Assembly: GCA_900768805.1 (NCBI GenBank)
Contig: CAAGEF010000115.1
Coordinates: 12,727-76,726 of the forward strand
DNA: 64,000 nt
Origin: Clostridia bacterium
GTDB lineage: Bacteria; Bacillota; Clostridia; TANB77; CAG-508
Reading direction: 5' to 3'
The notes under the pieces are model-generated. The model searched no databases and was not told where the DNA came from. It was given only the letters and a program-made list of their open reading frames with translations. Shown here piece by piece: positions 8,395 to 16,514 of this stretch (within the stretch, counting starts at the first letter, position 1; each line of letters opens with the position of its first letter). The position numbers and the translations under genes are program-made.

Positions 8395-9435
8395 TTATCC
8401 TTTGATTATTTCCATATCATAGATTCCATTTTCTTTAGTTATCCAAAAAGTATATAAAGTATTTGCTGTTAAATCGAATCTGTCAGAATATATTAAATAT
8501 TTAAGTTGTCCATATTTAACAAGTAATTTCAATTTATATCCACTAACTGTAGAATCATCATAATAATTTAGAGATACAGTAAATTCACCAACACCGTTAC
8601 TCACTGTTAATAATTGACCACATTGAAAATTCATTCCTTTTAAAGCAATTCTAAAATTGCCTTCCAATTTGAAACCTTCATCATAATACATTACGTTGTT
8701 ATTTCTTAAATCAATTTTACTGTCATCAAAAGTAAATTCTTTCTGACCATTATATTGAACAATTACAAAATCAGTAGAACAAGTTATATATTCACCATTT
8801 ACATCTTTTTGGACATAATATTTTCCACCAAATTCTAAAGACTCACAATTTGTTGTTACATTGACAACTTTTGTCTCCAATTCAAAGCCAGAAGTAGTAA
8901 CACAAGTTGCATAAACTTTATAATCTGCATGTGTATTTAAACCAACAAATTTATATGTTAAATCATCTTCTGTTTCATAAATAATAGTGTTAGATTCAGT
9001 AAGTATATTCATGTTATTATCTGCCAAATGAAACTGTAAAGTTTTAATTGTATCTGTATCATGCATAAAATCTATACCTACTTCTAAAGCAGTAGCATTA
9101 ATTACTAAATTATCCTGTATATTCAATTCAAAATCTGGACTTAATTTACATCTGAATTGAACAATATTTGATGGCGTACTTTCATTACCATGAATATCAT
9201 AAACAATTACTTTTGCATAATAACTTGCTTCATTTTCAATGCTATTAGCAGGTAAAGTATAAATATATTTTTTATTTACAATATCTTGTATGCCACTATA
9301 TGCTTTAACATCTGTTGCTGAATTATATATTTCTAATTTACATTGAGTTAATGTTGTAGCTACCCAATTAAATTGAAATGTCTTATTTTTTGTAGCATCA
9401 AAAATTTCTACATTATGTAAGACTGGTTTTGACAT
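8395..9435 (-). CDS. Tail protein with fibronectin III-like domains
   Basis: A 346-residue protein. Residues about 1-100 (PVLHNVEIFDATKNKTFQFNW, then ASYYAKVIVYDIHGNESTPSNIVQF) and about 100-200 (ADYKVYATCVTTSGFELETKVV) have the strand pattern and YxxxV(Y/T) signatures of fibronectin type III or Ig-like folds. The C-terminal part is another beta domain (TLYTFWITKENGIYDMEIIKG). Such modules decorate phage tail tips and help with adhesion to the cell surface. It is the second gene after the tape measure and runs in line with the baseplate genes. Confidence 0.6.
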   Translation of the reverse strand: MSKPVLHNVEIFDATKNKTFQFNWVATTLTQCKLEIYNSATDVKAYSGIQDIVNKKYIYTLPANSIENEASYYAKVIVYDIHGNESTPSNIVQFRCKLSPDFELNIQDNLVINATALEVGIDFMHDTDTIKTLQFHLADNNMNILTESNTIIYETEDDLTYKFVGLNTHADYKVYATCVTTSGFELETKVVNVTTNCESLEFGGKYYVQKDVNGEYITCSTDFVIVQYNGQKEFTFDDSKIDLRNNNVMYYDEGFKLEGNFRIALKGMNFQCGQLLTVSNGVGEFTVSLNYYDDSTVSGYKLKLLVKYGQLKYLIYSDRFDLTANTLYTFWITKENGIYDMEIIKG

Positions 9436-9453
9436 TTTTAATTTTCCTTTCTA

Positions 9454-9708
9454 TTACTTATTTACTTTTGCACAAATATAAGCCTCATGAATATTTCCAT
9501 TCGGTTTATGCACCCAAACAGAATCACCAATTTTTAGACTTAAACCTACACCATCATATAGGGCATATTCTTTTCCATTTATCTGAACTATGTATTTACC
9601 AGACTGAATATTTTTTATTGAAGCCATTACATCTTGATTCCTATATGGTTGCATTATTTTGTCTATTGCAAAAGAAATTGTTTCAAATATATCTTGTGAT
9701 AAATCCAT
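9454..9708 (-). CDS. Small baseplate protein, OB/SH3-like
   Basis: An 84-residue protein. The second half (IKNIQSGKYIVQINGKEYALYDGVGLSLKIGDSVWVHKPNG) has five predicted strands with a GD-x-VWV turn, as in small OB- or SH3-like barrels that occur in phage baseplate hubs and tail-needle adaptors. It is the first gene downstream of the tape measure, where distal tail or hub proteins usually lie. Ribosome-binding site AAAGGAA. The fold is inferred from strand pattern. Confidence 0.55.
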   Translation of the reverse strand: MDLSQDIFETISFAIDKIMQPYRNQDVMASIKNIQSGKYIVQINGKEYALYDGVGLSLKIGDSVWVHKPNGNIHEAYICAKVNK

Positions 9709-9768
9709 AGAGTATTTCCTTTCTTAACTTTCATTTTTAAATTTTTATCTTATTTTTTGAACAATATA

Positions 9769-9796
9769 ATAGGAGCTGCTTTGAACAGCCCCTACA
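9769..9796 (-). terminator. Probable terminator after the tape measure
   Basis: A GGGGCTG / CAGCTCC hairpin lies just beyond the tape measure stop on the minus strand, with a weak T-rich tail (TATTATATTG). It may give partial termination before the distal tail genes. Confidence 0.4.
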
Positions 9797-9817
9797 TTTT
9801 TGCTCCGTTATTCCGTT

Positions 9818-12800
9818 CTATATTTTATTAAAGTATTGATACTTACCAACTTTCAAGTTATTACTTAATTTAGTAAGCTCTTTTTGAATGTATTCAACAC
9901 CTGAATCATTCGTCACATTTGGTAAATTAAGACTTACATTCATAACAATAGATGAATTATTGTTATTAATAGTAGTCTTTGTAGCATTTACACCTTTTCC
10001 AAATTCCATGTGATCCATTAAGAAGTTAGGATTAAGTTTTCCCCATTCCCACAAATTCTCACTCATCTCATTCGTAAATACCGTATCACCTGCATTGAGT
10101 GGAGTAAATACTGCATTTCTGGTAGGTGAAGCAATGATTTCAGCACCTTTTTCTTGTGTCCATGACCATTCATCATTTTCAACTCTTTTATCACCTTTAG
10201 CACGTTGTTTTACACTAAAAGTCTTACTGTTAACAGAGACACCAGGAGCAGTTACTTTAGTAGAATTTAATCTTTCTATAGATTCTCTTAGTTCATCTAC
10301 TGCTTTAGTAGAATCTTTTACAGAAGATGTTACATTGTCAAACATTTGAGATACTGCCGGAACAGTAGTAGAAGCAGTAGCCTTAGTTGCAGTTAAAGCA
10401 GTAGTAAGAGATTCACCTTCCGCTTTTGAATCCTTACCACCATTAATAGCTTTAGATGCGTCATAAGTAGATTCTTTAACGACACCCATATCAGCACTGA
10501 TAGAAGTAGCAGTATTATAAGAAGCATCAGTAACTTCACTCATACCACCAACAATAGTTTCAGTAGTATCAGTAGAAGAATCCTTTACATCTTGTAAACC
10601 GTCGTTTACACCACCAATTGAATCAACTGCACCAGTCAAATCAATAGAAGCTATACTATCAAGCCCAACACCAGTCTTTGCCAAATAATCGTCAAGCCAT
10701 TGTATATCACTAACGTTTGCCATAGTAGATAAAGCTTGTCTTACTGAATCAGTTTCCCCTTTAACTGACATCATGTAATTCAAATATTTATCTTTAAATT
10801 CAGCAAAAGTCTTATCTGACATATTAAGAACGTCTTGAGCAGTATATCCTAATTTGTTGAAGACATCTTCCATGTCTTGCATCATTTTTGCATTAGTATC
10901 TAACTCACTCAATTCTTCCCAACGAGATTTGGTTTCTTCAATAGATTCAATCATCTTTTCGAAATACTCATCAGATTTATCCATTAATTCCTGAATAGAA
11001 TCTTTCTGTTTTTCGATAAGATCGATCTGTTCTTGGATAGCTTCTTTTTGCTTTTCGTAAGCATCAATTTGGTCTTGGATAGCCTCTTTCTGCTTTTCAA
11101 AAAGTTCTATTTGGTCTTGAAGTTCTTCCTTTTGTTTTTCAAAAAGATCAATTTGTGCTTGAAGTGCATCTTTACCTTCATTAAGCAAATCTATCTCTTT
11201 TTGAATTGCTGCTACATTAATGTCATTCTGAGCATCACGGACGTTTTCACGAGCAGTAGAAACTTCATCCTCATTGTTTGTATAAGTCCATTGACCACCT
11301 GAAAATGTAGACGTAGTGTTATTGTTAAGAGCCTTATCTAATTCAGACTGAGCTTTTTGTAATGCTATCTGTTTATCACGTTCATCATTTTCGTCCTGCA
11401 TTTGGTCAATGATTTTTTGCTTCTCATCAATCAACCTATCATAGTTGTCGATTTCATTCTCGATAGCTTTTATCTGGTCATCAATAGCGTCAGTTTGGTC
11501 TTCAATTAGCTCAATCTGGTCATCAATAGCGTCAGCCTGGTCTTCGAGGTCATCAATCAAATCGTCAATTGAGTCTATTTGGTCATTCAAGCCATCTATC
11601 TGTTTATCTAAAGCTTTAATTTGTGCATTATAAGATTTGTCAGCAGCATCTTTTAGCTTATTATACTTAGCAATCTGCTTATCAATTAAATAAGTAGCAC
11701 CCTTTATAGCATTATCAAGAGCGTCTTTTGCAATCTCATTTAATTCTTTTTGAGCTTCAGCAGCTTCTTTAGTATATTTTCCATACTTACCAACTGTCTC
11801 GCCTGTGAATCCATAACCTTTAGCTAATCTCTTTAACTGAGAATAATAATCCTTTATAGAAATTTTGCCATCATTATATAAATCCTCAATTGCGTCATGT
11901 TCAGCCTGATAAGCATTTGCCCAATCACCGTGTAAAGTCTTTTCAGCATCAGAAATTTCTTCTTCATACTTTTTGATATGCTCCGGTGAATCTTTTAAAT
12001 ACTCATTCATGAGAGCTTCTGACTTATTATAAAATTCACGCTCATTAATAAGCTCTTTATCAAGTTCATCTTGGAGAGCAGAAAGTTTATTTTTATATGC
12101 CTCTAACCACTTGTCCTCTTCTTTAGATTTTGAACCAGAACCAGAAGACTTAGGGGTAGAAGGAGCTTTATATTCAACATTAGCAATTTCAGTTGTTAAA
12201 GTTTTAGCATATTCATTAATTGACTTTATAATCCACTGTCTAGTTTTAGGGTCAGTTTCATTTTCAAGGTCAGTTTTAAATTTTTCTAATTTAGCAAGTG
12301 CTTCAGTTGCTACACCAGCAGAAGAAGCTAAAGTTAACAATTGGTTTATATCAGAAGAATTATCTATTCTTGCATTATTTACCAAAAATTTTCTCATTTC
12401 TAAAATTGCTAAAGCTTGTTCTAAATTATCAGCAGACACAGCTTCATTTGCAAAAGCTGTTAATTCCTCTTCTGTCGCATTAGCTAAATCAATACCTGCT
12501 TCTTCAAGTGCATTAGTATTATTAACAAGTTCACTAAATACAACAATTTCACTATTTGTAACGCCTATACTTTCAAGTAATGAATTTACTAATTCAGCAT
12601 TTTCTTTAGAACATTGTGCAAGACCTGGATTTAAAGCACTGACTACAGAATCTACTAAAGAATTAAAAGCACTTTGAACTTCTTCTGCACTAGAAGTAGA
12701 ATCTGATAATACACTAACAAGATCTTCGAAAGAAGAATAGTCAATAGAAATATTTAAATCTGCATTTGAATTTAATGAATCTATAGCAGACTTAATTTCA

Positions 12801-15025
12801 CTAAACATGCTTAAATCAACATTATCTAAAGTAAAACCATCATCAGTAAAAATATTTTGATAAGCGTCTTTTATAGAATCAAATGCTGGTGATAATTGAT
12901 TGTCAAGTTGGTCTACAAGGTCAGAAATAGAACGCTTTGACTTAGATGTATTTATACCTTTTATTTCTTCTTGAGCTTTTTCTACATTATTTAAAGCTGC
13001 TTGATAATTATTAGCCGATAAAGTAGCACCATTCAGTTTCTCTTTTTCATTTTGAAGTGCTTGTATAAACTCAGGTGAATTTGCAAGTTTTTGTTGTTCT
13101 TCATTAAGTTTATCAAACCATTCTGATATCGATTTAATATCAACTTCGGTTATAGCGTCTTCAAAAGTATCTTCAAGATTACCACTTATATCTTGTTTGT
13201 TAGGAATAAGTTTATTAAACCATTCTGAATTAGCTTTTCTATTAACTTCTGCCATAGAAGTATTAAAGGCGGCATCAAAATTATCACTTAATTCTTGCTT
13301 ATTTGGAGTAAGTTTATCTATCCATTCTGATTTAGTTTTTCTCCCAACTTCTGTTATGGAATCTTCAAAAATAGATTCAAAATCAGCAGTTAACTCTTGA
13401 TTACTTGGAGCAAATTTATCAAGAAAATCTATTTTGATTTGTGGATTTATTATACCTAATTTAGTAAGATTATCAATAAGTTGTTCTATTGACATATTAT
13501 ACTTATTAGCATAAAAATCTAAATCTTCATAAGCCTTCTTTTGTTCATCAGTAGCGGTTTCAGTATCAAAGTTCTTTACAAAATTCTTTAAGCTTTCATC
13601 GCTATTAAATTCTTTAAGCTCGTTAAGGTCATTAGTAATGTCATTCTTCATATCATCTGTGTTAGCTGTAAAATCAATTTCAAATTCATTAGAATTAACT
13701 TCTGCAACTAAATCTTTATTCAAATTTTTGAAGAAATCTACTATACCAGTATCATCACCAGCTTCTTTTATAGCGTCATTAATTATAGATACATATTCAT
13801 CTGCTGCATGTTTTGCTTCATCAGAATCAAGTCCATTTTTTTCTACCATTTCATTGTATTCTGTATAAGCGTCAAGAGCTTCTTTATAATAATCATCAAA
13901 AACATTATCTTCTGTTGGTTTTAAAATTTTTTCTTTTAAAACATATGCTTCATAAATTTCTTGATAATTTTCTAATTTTTCTTGTGTGGTATCAATAGAG
14001 TTAGATAATAAATCAAAGAAATTTCCAGTTTCATAATTCTTAGATATTTTTTGTATTTCTAATAATTTATCATATACTTCTTGAAGATTACCAGTGAGCA
14101 TCATATCTCTGTCACCAGTTAATTCCACACCAAATTTATTTTGCAATAACTTGTCGAATTCTTCATTCCCGGAAATAGCAAATGTTACTTTATATTCGCC
14201 TTTTTCCATTTGTTCAAGCATCTTATCAAAATTAGAACCAGAAATACTTCTAAGACTATCTGTCCAACCTTCAGATTTATTGAACTCATTAATCATAGAC
14301 TGATATTGAGCATCAGTTAATTTATTAAGTTCTTCTGTTTGTCCTCTAACTGCATCAGTAATAGCATTGATAGCACCTTTCTCATCGCCATATTTATCAA
14401 TTAACTCATCTTGAATTGTCATTAATTGTTTACGAGCTTGAGTTACTTCTTCATAAGAAGAAGAGGAGTCATGGATTGTCAACTGTAATTCGTCAAGTTT
14501 TGCTTTGTAAGACTCTATATCATTTTGAGATTCTTTAAAAGCAGAACCAACTTCAGAAGCTTTTTCAGCCAATCTATCAGAATAAGTAGCAATTTGTTGT
14601 ATACCATCAACTATTGCACTAAATAAGAACATAGCACCGATATTTAATGCTGTGTTTAATGCTAAAGCAAGACCTTTCCATGCTACTTGTTGAGCTTTAC
14701 CTGCAAGAGTAGCAGTCTTCATTGCTTTTGTTAAATTTTCTTCCCCAATTACTGCACCATTTACAGCTTTCATTAAAGCAATTGTTTCTTTTGTAGTTCC
14801 TTTACTTGCTTTATCTAGAGCTTCTTGTGCCGAAATTTTCTTTTTTATATATTCATTATATTTATGAATTGCATCTGAATCAATATCAGATTTTTCAAAG
14901 AAAAATTCTTTAAAATTAAAATTTTTTAAATCTTTAAATTCATTTTTAATTTCATCTATAGACTTTCCAAATAATCCAATAGACTCAATCGCTCCTGTAG
15001 ATTCATTTGTAATTGTTTGGAATAT
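9818..15025 (-). CDS. Tape measure protein, exon 3 (C-terminal 1735 residues)
   Basis: The last exon of the split tape measure. The frame is open from 15025 without an initiation codon; the first residues after the intron read IFQTITNESTGAIESIGLFG. A hydrophobic segment occurs near the start (KGLALALNTALNIGAMFLFSAIVDG), probably for membrane insertion or packing during genome injection. A long coiled coil with 14-residue units (for example DQIELFEKQKEAIQ) lies in the middle, coded at about 10980-11630. The C-terminal end is rich in Asn/Val. The 3' splice junction is supported by P10 pairing of the exon start ATATTC with GAATAT next to the intron guide sequence. Together with exons 1 and 2 the protein would have 3490 residues. 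A frame-internal ATG at 14773 is not the natural start. Confidence 0.85.
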   Translation of the reverse strand: MFQTITNESTGAIESIGLFGKSIDEIKNEFKDLKNFNFKEFFFEKSDIDSDAIHKYNEYIKKKISAQEALDKASKGTTKETIALMKAVNGAVIGEENLTKAMKTATLAGKAQQVAWKGLALALNTALNIGAMFLFSAIVDGIQQIATYSDRLAEKASEVGSAFKESQNDIESYKAKLDELQLTIHDSSSSYEEVTQARKQLMTIQDELIDKYGDEKGAINAITDAVRGQTEELNKLTDAQYQSMINEFNKSEGWTDSLRSISGSNFDKMLEQMEKGEYKVTFAISGNEEFDKLLQNKFGVELTGDRDMMLTGNLQEVYDKLLEIQKISKNYETGNFFDLLSNSIDTTQEKLENYQEIYEAYVLKEKILKPTEDNVFDDYYKEALDAYTEYNEMVEKNGLDSDEAKHAADEYVSIINDAIKEAGDDTGIVDFFKNLNKDLVAEVNSNEFEIDFTANTDDMKNDITNDLNELKEFNSDESLKNFVKNFDTETATDEQKKAYEDLDFYANKYNMSIEQLIDNLTKLGIINPQIKIDFLDKFAPSNQELTADFESIFEDSITEVGRKTKSEWIDKLTPNKQELSDNFDAAFNTSMAEVNRKANSEWFNKLIPNKQDISGNLEDTFEDAITEVDIKSISEWFDKLNEEQQKLANSPEFIQALQNEKEKLNGATLSANNYQAALNNVEKAQEEIKGINTSKSKRSISDLVDQLDNQLSPAFDSIKDAYQNIFTDDGFTLDNVDLSMFSEIKSAIDSLNSNADLNISIDYSSFEDLVSVLSDSTSSAEEVQSAFNSLVDSVVSALNPGLAQCSKENAELVNSLLESIGVTNSEIVVFSELVNNTNALEEAGIDLANATEEELTAFANEAVSADNLEQALAILEMRKFLVNNARIDNSSDINQLLTLASSAGVATEALAKLEKFKTDLENETDPKTRQWIIKSINEYAKTLTTEIANVEYKAPSTPKSSGSGSKSKEEDKWLEAYKNKLSALQDELDKELINEREFYNKSEALMNEYLKDSPEHIKKYEEEISDAEKTLHGDWANAYQAEHDAIEDLYNDGKISIKDYYSQLKRLAKGYGFTGETVGKYGKYTKEAAEAQKELNEIAKDALDNAIKGATYLIDKQIAKYNKLKDAADKSYNAQIKALDKQIDGLNDQIDSIDDLIDDLEDQADAIDDQIELIEDQTDAIDDQIKAIENEIDNYDRLIDEKQKIIDQMQDENDERDKQIALQKAQSELDKALNNNTTSTFSGGQWTYTNNEDEVSTARENVRDAQNDINVAAIQKEIDLLNEGKDALQAQIDLFEKQKEELQDQIELFEKQKEAIQDQIDAYEKQKEAIQEQIDLIEKQKDSIQELMDKSDEYFEKMIESIEETKSRWEELSELDTNAKMMQDMEDVFNKLGYTAQDVLNMSDKTFAEFKDKYLNYMMSVKGETDSVRQALSTMANVSDIQWLDDYLAKTGVGLDSIASIDLTGAVDSIGGVNDGLQDVKDSSTDTTETIVGGMSEVTDASYNTATSISADMGVVKESTYDASKAINGGKDSKAEGESLTTALTATKATASTTVPAVSQMFDNVTSSVKDSTKAVDELRESIERLNSTKVTAPGVSVNSKTFSVKQRAKGDKRVENDEWSWTQEKGAEIIASPTRNAVFTPLNAGDTVFTNEMSENLWEWGKLNPNFLMDHMEFGKGVNATKTTINNNNSSIVMNVSLNLPNVTNDSGVEYIQKELTKLSNNLKVGKYQYFNKI
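10990..11170 (-). repeat. 42-base coding repeats in the tape measure coiled coil
   Basis: Successive units about 42 bases long recur (for example the CTTGGATAGC-type block at about 11031, 11073 and, diverged, 11115). They encode 14-residue heptad pairs of the QDQI-x-x-x-EKQKE type. A second, related set (DDQI-x-x-IED) is coded at about 11450-11620. Such repeats can expand or contract and so change tail length. Confidence 0.7.
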
Positions 15026-15035
15026 CGAACTTTAT

Positions 15036-15064
15036 TTGACATATACTTTGTGGAATAGTATATT
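15036..15064 (+). promoter_or_regulatory. Sigma-70 type promoter of the zinc-ribbon gene
   Basis: TTGACA at 15036-15041, a 17-base spacer, then TATATT at 15059-15064. The -35 box starts only ten bases from the inferred 3' splice site, so the cargo abuts the exon. Confidence 0.75.
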
Positions 15065-15099
15065 ATGTTAATAAAGAATCTATAAGGAGAGAATAAATA

Positions 15100-15444
15100 A
15101 TGTTAATTAATAGAGATGTTTATGAATGTAATAAATGTAAAAAATCATATTTTTTTGATACTGATAAACCTTATTCTAAAATATGTCCTGAATGTGGAGA
15201 AGAATTAACCTTTGAATTAAATTACGATTATGATACTGAAAAAGAGCCACCATCAGTATACGACCCAACAGAAGATCCCAATAGCCCATATTATATTCCA
15301 AAAGTAGAATGTCCATATTGTCATTCTACAAAAACAGAAAAGATAGGAGTTATAAAACGTTCTTTTTCATTTGGATTACTTGGCTTTGGAAGTAGTAAGG
15401 TGGGTAAAAATTACCATTGTAAAGTATGTGGTTCTGATTTCTAA
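15100..15444 (+). CDS. Double zinc-ribbon protein inside the intron
   Basis: A 114-residue plus-strand protein, against the direction of the phage late genes. It has four CxxC pairs: CNKC (residues 9-12), CPEC (31-34), CPYC (about 73-76) and CKVC (about 108-111). Together these could form two treble-clef or ribbon zinc sites. A Pro/Asp-rich linker (EPPSVYDPTEDPNSPYY) joins them. The C-terminal half resembles the CPYCHST...HCKVCGSDF ribbons found in many Firmicutes and phage proteins, some of which carry a membrane or DNA-binding partner; none is visible here. It has its own strong promoter and an AAGGAGAG ribosome-binding site, so it can be expressed from the prophage or in early infection independently of late transcription. 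Confidence 0.8.
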   Translation: MLINRDVYECNKCKKSYFFDTDKPYSKICPECGEELTFELNYDYDTEKEPPSVYDPTEDPNSPYYIPKVECPYCHSTKTEKIGVIKRSFSFGLLGFGSSKVGKNYHCKVCGSDF

Positions 15445-15474
15445 TATTAAATTCTATATTAGTTTTAAGTTTTA

Positions 15475-15503
15475 TTGACAATAAAACCAATATCCAGTAA
15501 CAT
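15475..15503 (+). promoter_or_regulatory. Toxin 1 promoter
   Basis: TTGACA (15475-15480), a 17-base spacer and TAACAT (15498-15503). Equivalent boxes precede toxin 2 (TGGACT 15857-15862 / TAATAT 15880-15885) and toxin 3 (TGGACA 16201-16206 / TATTAT 16224-16229), each with 17-base spacing. Confidence 0.6.
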
Positions 15504-15586
15504 TATATTGTGCTACCTAAAGTGGTAGGCGGTTAGTCCTTTTGCGTAGAATTATCTACAGAACAATCACGAAAGGGGTTGTTTGA

Positions 15587-15613
15587 ATGATTACACAAGA
15601 AAGGATAGTTTGA
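15587..15613 (+). CDS. Eight-residue leader peptide before toxin 1
   Basis: ATG with a GAAAGGGG ribosome-binding site, reading MITQERIV and ending in TGA three bases before the toxin ATG. The toxin ribosome-binding site GAAAGG lies inside this leader, so leader translation could open or occlude it. This echoes leader control in other type I toxin mRNAs. A coding role for the peptide itself is doubtful. Confidence 0.4.
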   Translation: MITQERIV

Positions 15614-15616
15614 ATA

Positions 15617-15709
15617 ATGTACATAACATTAGATCAGATAATCCAAATAGGAATTTTCCTAGTTGGATTTGCTACTCTGATAATACTAATTGTAAAAGAT
15701 ACAAAATAA
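15617..15709 (+). CDS. Type I toxin 1, Fst/holin-like hydrophobic peptide
   Basis: A 30-residue peptide, MYITLDQIIQIGIFLV continuing to a KDTK end, with one membrane segment and a short charged C-terminus. It has the layout of the Fst/TxpA-like or putative holin-like toxins that depolarise or perturb the membrane. It is preceded by its own promoter and a 5' region at 15509-15541 (GTGCTACC...GGTTAGTCC). This sequence recurs inverted at 15762-15791, so the convergent antitoxin RNA starts with the same sequence. It is followed by a strong two-way terminator (AAACACCG...CGGTGTTTTT, 15708-15746). This is the geometry of the pAD1 par module. Confidence 0.85.
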   Translation: MYITLDQIIQIGIFLVGFATLIILIVKDTK

Positions 15710-15799
15710 AAACACCGCCAACTGCCCAAGGTTCCGGTGTTTTTATTAAAAACTCATAAACTAAGGACTAACCGCTTGCTTAACGGTAGCACTTTTTAT
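15705..15799 (-). ncRNA. Antitoxin RNA 1 (convergent, par RNA II-like)
   Basis: A minus-strand promoter with TTGACG (15829-15834), a 17-base spacer and TATAAT (15806-15811) predicts a transcript starting near 15799. It would end at the shared terminator over the toxin stop codon. Its 5' portion repeats the toxin mRNA 5' sequence on the opposite strand, giving two separate blocks of complementarity to the toxin mRNA, as in par RNA I/RNA II. The ends are estimated. Confidence 0.75.
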
Positions 15800-15970
15800 G
15801 ACTTTATTATAATCTAAATAATATAAAACGTCAATATATTATTATTTTTTCTTCGCTGGACTTATGTACCATAATTTGTTAATATTATATAGTGCTATCT
15901 AAAGCGGTAGGCGGTTAACCCTCACTCAGAGGGATTATTGTCTGTCCCTCTATGAAAAGGAGGGATGAAT

Positions 15971-16060
15971 ATGGTTACATATGATAACTTGATACAATTT
16001 TGTATTCTAATCGTAGCAATCATTAGTCTCGTTTACGAGATTTTTCGCAATAAAAAATAA
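15971..16060 (+). CDS. Type I toxin 2, Fst/holin-like hydrophobic peptide
   Basis: A 29-residue peptide, MVTYDNLIQFCILIVA, continuing to an EIFRNKK end. It has one transmembrane segment and the DLIQFCILIVAII-type core it shares with toxin 3. Ribosome-binding site AAGGAGGG. The 5' region at about 15892-15925 has the GTGCTA...GGTTAACCC pattern, mirrored at about 16107-16135. A two-way terminator (AAATAATCGC...GCGATTATTTT) follows at 16050-16097. Confidence 0.85.
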   Translation: MVTYDNLIQFCILIVAIISLVYEIFRNKK

Positions 16061-16147
16061 TCGCCCACAGTCTGACAAACTAAGCGATTATTTTTAATCA
16101 AAAAGTTATAAGGGCTAACCACTTGCTATATGGATAGCACTTTTTAT
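16050..16147 (-). ncRNA. Antitoxin RNA 2 (convergent)
   Basis: Minus-strand promoter TTGACG (16177-16182), a 17-base spacer and TATAAT (16154-16159). The expected transcript runs from about 16147 through the terminator at the toxin 2 stop. Its 5' end GTGCTATCC matches the toxin 2 mRNA 5' end on the other strand. Ends estimated. Confidence 0.75.
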
Positions 16148-16326
16148 AAGTCTATTATATTCTTTCTATCACAAATCGTCAATATCATTTTAATTCCAAC
16201 TGGACATATTTTACATAACTTGTTATTATTATACCATGAGGTTATGCTACACAACGGTAGACGGTTGCTTTCGCTAGAATATATTTTATTATTCTAAGAA
16301 CTTCCATTTTGAAAGGAGGTTTTAGC

Positions 16327-16365
16327 ATGGAAAATATACTAAGGAGAAAGCTTTTATGTATGTGA
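16327..16365 (+). CDS. Twelve-residue leader overlapping toxin 3 start
   Basis: ATG with an AAAGGAGG ribosome-binding site, reading MENILRRKLLCM, with a TGA at 16363-16365 inside the toxin frame. The toxin ribosome-binding site AAGGAG lies inside it, so translation of the toxin is probably coupled to or blocked by this leader. Confidence 0.45.
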   Translation: MENILRRKLLCM

Positions 16366-16436
16366 CATGGACTGATTTGATTCAGTTCTGCATATTAATA
16401 GTTGCAATAATTGCGCTATTTAGACATAAAAAATAA
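16356..16436 (+). CDS. Type I toxin 3, Fst/holin-like hydrophobic peptide
   Basis: A 26-residue peptide, MYVTWTDLIQFCILIVA continuing to ALFRHKK. It is closest to toxin 2, and both share the QFCILIVAII membrane core and a basic end. It has an upstream promoter (TGGACA / TATTAT) and a 5' stretch at about 16240-16273 (GAGGTTATGCTAC...GACGGTTGC) mirrored at about 16485-16515. A two-way terminator (AATAACCGCC...GGCGGTTATTTT) lies at 16427-16474. Confidence 0.85.
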   Translation: MYVTWTDLIQFCILIVAIIALFRHKK

Positions 16437-16514
16437 CCGCCCTCTGTCTAGCAAACTTGGCGGTTATTTTTAACGTAACTGTCAACTAGGCAACCGTTTA
16501 TCGGTATAACCTCT
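16427..16514 (-). ncRNA. Antitoxin RNA 3 (convergent)
   Basis: Minus-strand promoter TTGACG (16544-16549), a 17-base spacer and TATAAT (16521-16526), predicted start near 16514. The first bases (GAGGTTATACCG...ACGGTTGCC) repeat the toxin 3 mRNA 5' end. It terminates at the shared hairpin. Ends estimated. Confidence 0.75.
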
